DNA of 64,000 nucleotides from Amycolatopsis sp. CA-126428 (GTDB taxonomy: Bacteria > Actinomycetota > Actinomycetes > Mycobacteriales > Pseudonocardiaceae): contig NZ_PPHF01000129.1 in assembly GCF_002904335.1 (NCBI RefSeq), positions 1 to 64,000 of the forward strand, read 5' to 3'. The position numbers and the translations under genes are program-made. Positions 16,491 through 23,612 of this stretch are shown piece by piece (position 1 is the first letter of the stretch; every line of letters starts with the position of its first letter). The notes under the pieces were generated by a model, which was given only the letters and a program-made list of their open reading frames with translations, made no database searches and had not been told where the DNA came from.

Positions 16491-16534
16491 ACTATCGAGG
16501 AGTCCGTCGACAATCTGTCGACAGCTCGTCGACG
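16491..16534 (-). promoter_or_regulatory. SARP-type triple repeat and -10 of the sigma-factor gene
   Basis: GTCGACA at 16506 and 16517 and GTCGACG at 16528 form three 11-bp-phased heptamers. Nine bases beyond the last box on the minus strand is GATAGT (16496-16491), and ATG 16482 follows 8 bp later. Box sequence, phase and box-to-(-10) distance match the 10.65 kb promoter. Confidence 0.75.
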
Positions 16535-16589
16535 CCGCAGCTCACGGTGGACCCTCCCGGGCTTCGATTGCCCCGGTAGCACCGATTCA

Positions 16590-16930
16590 GGCAACCGGAC
16601 GAGGTCGGCGACCCGGCGGATCGCCGGCTGGGAGCCGCGTCGGCCGAGATCGCCGACACCGGCGTGGTCCCGACGCAGGTGGGTAACGCCAGCGTTCCAT
16701 GGCAGGAGCCGTAACGGGCGCCGGCGGGCAACCTGTTCGTCACCCGCGCCGACCTGCCGGCCTCGCAGGTGCTGCTGGTGGCGGTCTCGGCTCACAACAT
16801 CGAACCCGTCAAGGAACTGCCCGCCGAGCACCGGCTCGTCGGCGACCGCGCGGTGGGGCTGCAGCTGGTCGAACGGCGCCGCGTCGGGGAAGGTGCCGAC
16901 TGGGGCTGGGGATCTGCTATGACTCCGTGA
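16590..16930 (+). pseudogene. unrecognised decayed coding fragment
   Basis: One forward frame has coding-like composition on both sides of an in-frame TAA at 16712-16714. Before it comes AASAEIADTGVVPTQVGN. After it come NLFVTRADLPASQVLLVAVS and ELPAEHRLVGDRAVGLQLVE, to TGA 16928-16930. There is no start with a ribosome site and no family I can name. It looks like a gene broken by a stop and fused by deletion to the nitrilase remnant that follows. Confidence 0.35.
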
Positions 16931-17241
16931 GCGCCCTGTTCAGCGTGGGCAACGGCTTCCCCGAGTCCCGGACCTGGCTGCCCGCCCGCGCGTTGGACAA
17001 CACCGTCCACGTCCTGCCGGCCAACCACACCGGCGCCACCGGGGGCTGGACCGCCTGTGGGGGCAGCGCGGTGTGGGGCCCGGACGGGCGGGTCCAGGCC
17101 TGCCCCGGCGACACCACGGTGGTGACCGCCTACCTCGACCCGGACCGGCTCTCGGCGGCGCGGTCGGTCGAGCCGCTGTTCGCCGACCTCGCCGCACCGG
17201 CACCCGAAGCGCTACGCCGGCGCGACTCCGTCCGGGCTTGA
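16896..17241 (+). pseudogene. C-terminal remnant of a nitrilase-superfamily amidohydrolase
   Basis: About 115 residues are recognisable. The catalytic-cysteine strand is LGLGICYDSVSA, followed by GFPESRTWLPARALDNTVHV, PANHTGATGG and GGSAVWGPDGRVQA, ending at TGA 17241. These are the last third of a carbon-nitrogen hydrolase. The N-terminal part with the catalytic Glu and Lys is missing and replaced by unrelated decayed sequence, so it cannot be active. Its end overlaps the convergent MFS gene by 30 bp. Confidence 0.6.
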
Positions 17242-18486
17242 CCGGAGCGACCGCCGGTCCGCCCGCGTCACCAGCGGGCCGGCCACCAGCGTGGCCGCGA
17301 GGAAGACCGCGGCCAGCACCACCCACCCGGTGAGGCCGTGGTCGATCACCCCGACCGTCACCGCCGCCGGCCCCAGCACGAACTGGGCGCTCATCCCGAG
17401 GTTGAACGTCGCCAGGTACTCCGAGCGGTTGCGGTCCGGCGCGAGCGCGTACGACAGGCCCCACCCGCCCGCGGACTGGAACAGCTCGCCGCCGGTCAGG
17501 GCGACCACGCCCAGCACGAGCAGCACGATGGCGACGACGGGCGAGGTCACCAGCCCGGCGCACGCGAACACCGCCGCGCACGCCACGAGCGCGAACCCGC
17601 CGCGCCGCAACGCCTTGAGGCCGCCTTCGGTGGTCTCCGCGCCCTTCGACGCCCGCACCTGCAGGAGCACCGCCAGCACGGTGTTGACCACGAGCAGGCC
17701 GCCGACCAGCGCATCGGGGGCGTGGGTGTGCAATGCCACCCACAGCGGAACCCCGACGCCGAGCAGCGACACGTGCAGGCTCAGCACCCCGTTCACCGCG
17801 GCGACGGCGAGATAGCGCAGGTCGCCCAGCGAACGCAGGCGCAGGCCCGGCTTCCGCGCGGAGCCACCCTGCGCGACCAGCGCGACCCGGAGCAGCAACA
17901 CGGCCGCGGTGACGCAACACAGGGCGTTCGCCAGCACGACGACGTCGAACGCGAGCCGGGTGCCCGCGGCGATCGCGAGCACCGCCAGCAGGCCGCCGAG
18001 GGAAAAGCCGAGGTTGTACACCGCCCGGCTGCGTGCCATCACCGGCACCCGCAGGTCCTCGCCGACGACCTGCTCCACCAGTGCCTGGTAGACCGGCGAC
18101 AGCGCCTGCTGGCCGATGCCGATCATCGCCGCGACCACGACGAACCCGGCGTAGTCGCCGACGGCCACGAACAGCGCGAAGCTCAGGGCACGCCACAGGT
18201 GCAGCGCGATGAGGACCTGCTTGGCCCCCCAGTGGTCGGCCCACCAGCCCAGGAGGGGCTGCGCGACCAGGCCCAGCAGGCCCGCGACGGACAGGCCCAG
18301 CCCGACCTGGGCCGCGGTGAGGCCGAGGGCGATGGTGAAGAACACGGCCGAACCGGCCAGGTACAGCCCGGTGCCGGTGGAGTCGACGAGCCCGATCGCG
18401 AGCATGACGACGGCCCCGCGAGACCCGGCAACGGGTCCCAGGAAGCGGGCCAGCGGACCGCGTGGTGCGGCGTCGGTGGTGTTCAA
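17212..18486 (-). CDS. MFS transporter of the NRPS block
   Basis: A 424-aa polytopic protein with about 12 helices. The MFS loop is PLLGWWADHWGAKQVLIALH, and MARSRAVYNLGFSLGG and RNRSEYLATFNLGMS are typical helix ends. It starts at TTG 18486, nine bases after GGGAGG. It lies 118 bp downstream of the terminal NRPS, separated by a strong hairpin, so it may be read through or have its own promoter. The probable role is export of the NRPS product. The C-terminal 10 codons overlap the convergent nitrilase remnant. Confidence 0.85.
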   Translation of the reverse strand: MNTTDAAPRGPLARFLGPVAGSRGAVVMLAIGLVDSTGTGLYLAGSAVFFTIALGLTAAQVGLGLSVAGLLGLVAQPLLGWWADHWGAKQVLIALHLWRALSFALFVAVGDYAGFVVVAAMIGIGQQALSPVYQALVEQVVGEDLRVPVMARSRAVYNLGFSLGGLLAVLAIAAGTRLAFDVVVLANALCCVTAAVLLLRVALVAQGGSARKPGLRLRSLGDLRYLAVAAVNGVLSLHVSLLGVGVPLWVALHTHAPDALVGGLLVVNTVLAVLLQVRASKGAETTEGGLKALRRGGFALVACAAVFACAGLVTSPVVAIVLLVLGVVALTGGELFQSAGGWGLSYALAPDRNRSEYLATFNLGMSAQFVLGPAAVTVGVIDHGLTGWVVLAAVFLAATLVAGPLVTRADRRSLRSSPDGVAPA

Positions 18487-18546
18487 GAGAAGGTCCTCCC
18501 TGCGGTCGCGTGCGTGCTGCCGAACGTGCGGTGCTCACCCCGGTGG

Positions 18547-18582
18547 CCGGTGCCCGGGCCCGGCGGCGATCCCGGGCACCGG
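18547..18582 (-). terminator. strong hairpin between NRPS and MFS genes
   Basis: CCGGTGCCCGGG (18547-18558) and CCCGGGCACCGG (18571-18582) form a perfect 12-bp stem with a 12-nt loop. It lies 23 bp beyond the NRPS stop on the minus strand. It is a likely terminator or transcript-attenuating structure. Confidence 0.65.
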
Positions 18583-18604
18583 GGCGCAGGACCCCGCCCG
18601 CCGC

Positions 18605-21600
18605 TCACGGCTCGACCTTCGCCGCGACCAGCGCCGCGATGTCGGCCGGGCGGGTCCGGGTGAAGTAGTGCCCGCCGTCCGGGAGCACGTGCAAGCCGGC
18701 TCCGGCGACCCGGCGGCCCCACTCGACGTGGTTTTCGGCGAAGCCTTCGGTCACCGGGTCGTCGGCGGCGACGACCACCGTCGCGGGAACGTCGAGCGGC
18801 GGCGCGTCCGCCGCGAGCAGGAAGCCGTTGGCGGTCAGGGAGTCGTGCCGGAACGCGCGGGTCAGCAGTTGCTCGAACTCGGGGCCGAGGTCGCCGTAGG
18901 AGTCGGAGCCCGTCCATTCGGCGAGCAAGCCGCGGACGTCGTCGAAGCTGAGGACTTCGGCGTTCGCCAGCGTTTCCCGGATCTCGGCCGGCTGCGGAAG
19001 CAGCTTCGCCGCGAGGAACAGGTGCGCGGGTGCGCGGCCGCGGTCCCGCAGCAGGCGGCTGACTTCGATCGCCAGTGCCGAACCCACGCAGTGGCCCCAG
19101 ACCACGACCGGGCCGCTGAGCGAAGCGATGATCTCGTCGGCCACCCGCGCGGCGATCGCCGCGAACGGCCGCAGGTCGTCCACAGTGGACCCGGGGGCGT
19201 GGCCGGGCAGCTCGACCGCGTGCACGGCGACGCCGGGGTGGACGGCGGGCATGGCGTCGGCGACCGGCTTGAAGTGCACCGCGTTGCCGCCCGCGTAGGG
19301 CACGCACACCAGGTGCGCGACCGGTGTGGCCACGGCCGACAGCGGGACCAGCAGCCCGGTCTCCGCGGCGGACACCCGGTCGACGGCCTCGGCGAGCTCG
19401 CCCAGCTGCGAGCAGCGCATCACCTCCCGCAGCGTCACCAGCCCGTCGAGCAGCAGCACCACGCGCATCGCGGCGAGCGAGCTGCCGCCGATCTCGAAGA
19501 AGTCGTCATCGGTGCGGATGGTCTCGGCGTCGAGCTCCAGGACATCGGCCCACACTTCCCGGACCTTTCGCAGGGCCGCGCCGGACGCGACCGGCTCCGC
19601 ACCCGCCGGCGGGGCGGGCTCGGCCGCGACCACGGGCGTCACCACCTCCAGCGCACCGTCGGGCAGGCGGCGCCCGCGGCGCCCGTCGGGCAGTACCCCC
19701 GGCGTACCCACCGGGACCGGCAGTCCGTGCGCGTCCCGCACGGTCAGCCCGTCCACCGCCGCGAACGCCTCGACGAGCGCCAGTTCCTCGGCCCCCAGCA
19801 GCACGGTGGTCTCGTGGTCCGCCTCCGGTGTCGCGGTCATCGCCTCGAGCACGCGCACGAAGTAGCCGCCGATGCGCCGGATGTGCTCGGCGTCGAACAC
19901 CGCGGTGTGGTAGTGCAGGCTGAGCTGCACCTCGTCGGTGTAGAAGTGCCGCGAATACTCGGTGCGCAACGGGAATTCGGTGATCGCGGCGGCGCGCACG
20001 TCGAGCAGCGCGAACTCCGGCAGCTCCTTCAGCGCCTTGAGCGAGTAGAAGTGCGTGAAGTTGAAGACCGTTTCGAACAGCGGTTCCGTGGTGCGGAAGT
20101 CCTGCTTCACCTTCGCCATCGGGTACCGCCGGTAGGGCAGCGTGCGGGCTTCGGTGTCGTAGGCCTGCCGGACGAGGTCGGCCCAGCTGCCCGGGGCCGG
20201 CTGCATCCGGAACGGCATGCTGTTGAGGAAGACGCCGAGGGCGCGGTCGGCGTCCGGCAGTTCGGGCCGCCCGGCGTGTTCGTAGCCGGTGAGCACGTCG
20301 GCAACGCCGCACAGCAGCGCGTGCACCCGGACGTGGGAGGCGAGCAGCACGCTCTTCACCGGCACGCCGAGGCGGTCCGCCAGCGCCAGAACGCGGTCCG
20401 AAAGCCCGGCCGGCAGCGGGATGTCTTCGAACACCACGTCCAGTTCTCGGGCGGGGTCGGGCTCGCGCAGGCGCGGCACGACGGTGTCCGGGCGGTCGGC
20501 GAGCTCCTGCTGCCAGAAGCGGTGGTGGGCCGCCGAGCCGAGGGCGTGCCGCTCCAGGCCGATGAAGTTGCGCAGGTGGTTCGCGACCGGCGTGCCGGTG
20601 TAGGCGCCGGTGTCGCGCAGTGCGTAGTAGATCTCGAACAGGCGGGTGTGGAGCTGGTTGATGCTCCAGCCGTCGAGCGCGGAATTGTGCTGGCTGTAGC
20701 TGTAGCGGTAGAGGTCGTCGGAGAGCACGTGGACGTGCAGCCGCACCAGGCCCGGCTCCTCCCAGGTGAACGGCCGGTTCTGCTCCTCGGCGAACCACCG
20801 CTCGTACCAGGCGTCCTGGTTCGCCACGTCCCGCAGGTCCTCGACGACCAGTGGCAGCTCGCCGGTCTCGCGGTGCACGAGCTGCAGGTAGTCCGAGTAG
20901 CCCGACAGGTGGTAGCTGGTGCGCAGGATCGGGTTCTGCGCCACCAGGACCCGGACGGCCTCGCGGAACACCCCGGTGTCGACGCTGCTGCGGATCAGGT
21001 AGCTGATGATGTCGTGGTAGCTGGTGTTGCCGCGCATGATCTCCGACTGGTAGATCAGGCCGGATTGCAGCATCGACATCGGGTACGCGTCCTCGACGCC
21101 GTCGGGCAGCTTGGCCCGGTCCTCGGCCGTGATCAGCGCGAAGGGCTCGAACTCCGTGGGCGCGACGTCGCCGTCGGCGACTTCGTGGGCGTGGGCCACG
21201 AGCGCCTCGACGGTCGGGTAGCGGAACAGCTGCTGGAAGGTGAAGTCCAGCCCGTGGCGGCGGGCGCGGGCCAGCACCGAAACGAAGTGGATCGACGTCC
21301 CGCCGAGGGCGAAGAAACCGTCGGTGACGCCGACCTCGTCCAGGCCGAGCACTTCGGCCCAGATGCCGGCGAGCACGCGCTCCTCTTCGGTGCGCGGGGC
21401 GACGCGGGCGCTCGCCGCGGCGAGCGGCTCCGGCAGGCCGGCTCGGTCGAGCTTCCCGTTGGGCGAGAACGGGAAGCTCTCCAGCACGACGATCCGCTCG
21501 GGCACCATGTACCCGGGCAGGTCGTCCGCGAGCGCGGCCCGCAGGCCGTCCTCGCCGGCCGAGGCCGCCACGACGTAGCCGTACAGGTGCGGCTGGCCGT

Positions 21601-23596
21601 CGGCGTTCGTGCGGACGACGACCGCGGCGTCGGTCACGCCCGGGCACTCCCGCAGGCGCTGCTCGATCTCACCCAGCTCGATGCGGTAGCCGCGGATCTT
21701 GACCTGGAAGTCGTTGCGGCCCAGGTACTCCAGGGCTCCGTCCGGCCGCCGCCGCACCAGATCACCGGTGCGGTACGCGCGCTGACCGCCCACCACCGGG
21801 AAGCGCTCGGCGGTCAGCTCGGGCCGGTTCAGGTAGCCGCGGGCGAGGCCGGCTCCGGTGAGGTGGAGCTCGCCGGGCATCCCGACAGGCCGTTCCCGCC
21901 CGTGCTCGTCGAGCACGTGCAGGCCGGTGTTGTCGATCGGCCGCCCGATCGGCACGACCTCCTCGCCGGGCGCCGTCACGTGGTGGCTGACGTCGACGGT
22001 CGCCTCCGTGGGCCCGTACAGGTTCACCAGCTCGGCGTCGAGCAGCTCGTGGAAGCGGCGGACGTGGTGCGCCCCCAGCGCCTCACCGCTGGCGAACACC
22101 CGCCGCAGCGACGAGAGGCGGGACCCGTCGGTGAGGTAGCCGAGGAACGCCCCGAGCATCGTGGGCACGAAGTGCAGCACGGTGACTCCGTGCTGCTGCA
22201 CCGCCGACACGATCGCCTCCGGCTCCCGCTCGCCGCCGGGCTCCAGAAGGCACACCGAAGCGCCCTCGATCAGCCACCAGAACAGTTCCCACACCGAGAC
22301 GTCGAACGAAATGGGCGTCTTCTGCAGGATCACGTCACCGGGGCCGATCGGGTACGCCCGCTGCATCCAGTGCAGCCGGTTCACCACGCTGCGGTGTTCG
22401 ACCACCACGCCCTTGGGCCGCCCGGTCGAGCCGGAGGTGTAGATGACGTAGGCCGCGTCACCCGGGTCACCGGGTGCCAGGGGCGCCACGGCCGGGCCCG
22501 GCGCGGCGGCCCCGGTCAGGTCGAGCCGCGCGACGCCGGCCGGCAGTCCGACGCCGGCCGTGGCCAGCACCAGCACGGCTTCGCTGTCGGCGAGCACGTA
22601 CTCGATCCGGGTGGCCGGCAGCGCCGGGTCGATCGGGAGGTACGCCCCGCCCGCCTTGAGCACGGCGAGGATCGCGATCAGCATCTCCGGCGAGCGCTCG
22701 GCGGCGACCGCGACGACGCTCTCCCGGCCGACCCCGCGCTCCCGCAGCCGGTGCGCGAGCCGGTTCGCGGCGCCGTCCAGCTCGGCGAACGTGAGCCCGA
22801 CGGCGACGGCGACGGCGTCGGGGCGCGCCGCGACCGTCCGCGAGAACAGCTCGGGCAGCGTGACGTCCGAGGGGAACTCGCGGCCGGTGTCGTTGGTGGC
22901 GGCGATCAGCGCGCGGTCGTCGGCGCCGAGCAGGTCGAGGGAGACGAGCGGGGTGTCGGGGGCCGTCAGCGCCGCGGCGAGCAGGCGCAGGAGCTGCTCA
23001 CCGATGCGGCGGGCCGACGACGCGGTGTACCGCGCGGGGTCGGCGTGGACGTCCAGCACCGGCTCGGCGCCGGGCCGGAAGTGCGCCACGACGTCGGCGG
23101 TGAGCACGACCTGCTCGCCGCCGACGGCCACGGCCACGGCCGCCTCGCCGATCAACTCGATCGGGAAGTCCTGGTGCGCCAGCGCTTCCGGCACGCTCGT
23201 GCGCAGGGCACCCAGCAGCGACCGGAAGGTGTCGTCGTCGGCGAACCGGTGCCGGACCGGCACCAGCCGGGCCAGCGCTTCGCCGGCGGGCGGGCGGGCC
23301 ACGAGCACGTCGGCGGAGCCGGAGTACTCGCGCAGCAACGCCAGCGTCGCGGCCAGCAGGATGACGTGCAGCGCTTCGCCGTCGCCGCGGCTCACCGCGG
23401 TCAGGCGCGTGGCGAGGGCGGGCTCGACCGGCACCGTGGCCGCGAGCCGGGCCGCGGCGGACCGCCCGGCGGAAGGCCGGTCGACGGGGAACGTGCTCAC
23501 CGGCGCGCCGGTGAGCAGGGTGGTCCAGAACCCGGCGGCGGCGGCGCGGGAGGCGGCGGCGATCTTCCGCTCGCCCGTGGTCAGGTCGGCAGTCAT
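18605..23596 (-). CDS. NRPS: half-C, A(Ser), PCP, C, vestigial A, PCP, thioesterase
   Basis: A 1663-aa protein. Residues about 20-235 are only the C-terminal lobe of a condensation domain, with no HHxxxDG. A full adenylation domain follows (about 245-755; YVIYTSGSTGRPKG, NLYGPTEATVDVS). My reading of its pocket is D-V-W-H-F-S-L-V-D, the EntF-like serine code. PCP1 has GGTSI. A second C domain carries HNSALDGWS instead of HHxxxDG. A scar of an adenylation domain (DAHGLPVPVGTPGVL, RRLPDGALEVV) precedes PCP2 (GGSSL). The thioesterase has GHCVGS, so the nucleophile is Cys at about 1503. Being last of three NRPSs it should release the product. PCP2 must be loaded in trans or act unloaded. Confidence 0.9.
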   Translation of the reverse strand: MTADLTTGERKIAAASRAAAAGFWTTLLTGAPVSTFPVDRPSAGRSAAARLAATVPVEPALATRLTAVSRGDGEALHVILLAATLALLREYSGSADVLVARPPAGEALARLVPVRHRFADDDTFRSLLGALRTSVPEALAHQDFPIELIGEAAVAVAVGGEQVVLTADVVAHFRPGAEPVLDVHADPARYTASSARRIGEQLLRLLAAALTAPDTPLVSLDLLGADDRALIAATNDTGREFPSDVTLPELFSRTVAARPDAVAVAVGLTFAELDGAANRLAHRLRERGVGRESVVAVAAERSPEMLIAILAVLKAGGAYLPIDPALPATRIEYVLADSEAVLVLATAGVGLPAGVARLDLTGAAAPGPAVAPLAPGDPGDAAYVIYTSGSTGRPKGVVVEHRSVVNRLHWMQRAYPIGPGDVILQKTPISFDVSVWELFWWLIEGASVCLLEPGGEREPEAIVSAVQQHGVTVLHFVPTMLGAFLGYLTDGSRLSSLRRVFASGEALGAHHVRRFHELLDAELVNLYGPTEATVDVSHHVTAPGEEVVPIGRPIDNTGLHVLDEHGRERPVGMPGELHLTGAGLARGYLNRPELTAERFPVVGGQRAYRTGDLVRRRPDGALEYLGRNDFQVKIRGYRIELGEIEQRLRECPGVTDAAVVVRTNADGQPHLYGYVVAASAGEDGLRAALADDLPGYMVPERIVVLESFPFSPNGKLDRAGLPEPLAAASARVAPRTEEERVLAGIWAEVLGLDEVGVTDGFFALGGTSIHFVSVLARARRHGLDFTFQQLFRYPTVEALVAHAHEVADGDVAPTEFEPFALITAEDRAKLPDGVEDAYPMSMLQSGLIYQSEIMRGNTSYHDIISYLIRSSVDTGVFREAVRVLVAQNPILRTSYHLSGYSDYLQLVHRETGELPLVVEDLRDVANQDAWYERWFAEEQNRPFTWEEPGLVRLHVHVLSDDLYRYSYSQHNSALDGWSINQLHTRLFEIYYALRDTGAYTGTPVANHLRNFIGLERHALGSAAHHRFWQQELADRPDTVVPRLREPDPARELDVVFEDIPLPAGLSDRVLALADRLGVPVKSVLLASHVRVHALLCGVADVLTGYEHAGRPELPDADRALGVFLNSMPFRMQPAPGSWADLVRQAYDTEARTLPYRRYPMAKVKQDFRTTEPLFETVFNFTHFYSLKALKELPEFALLDVRAAAITEFPLRTEYSRHFYTDEVQLSLHYHTAVFDAEHIRRIGGYFVRVLEAMTATPEADHETTVLLGAEELALVEAFAAVDGLTVRDAHGLPVPVGTPGVLPDGRRGRRLPDGALEVVTPVVAAEPAPPAGAEPVASGAALRKVREVWADVLELDAETIRTDDDFFEIGGSSLAAMRVVLLLDGLVTLREVMRCSQLGELAEAVDRVSAAETGLLVPLSAVATPVAHLVCVPYAGGNAVHFKPVADAMPAVHPGVAVHAVELPGHAPGSTVDDLRPFAAIAARVADEIIASLSGPVVVWGHCVGSALAIEVSRLLRDRGRAPAHLFLAAKLLPQPAEIRETLANAEVLSFDDVRGLLAEWTGSDSYGDLGPEFEQLLTRAFRHDSLTANGFLLAADAPPLDVPATVVVAADDPVTEGFAENHVEWGRRVAGAGLHVLPDGGHYFTRTRPADIAALVAAKVEP

Positions 23597-23612
23597 GGTG
23601 GTCCTCGGTTCC

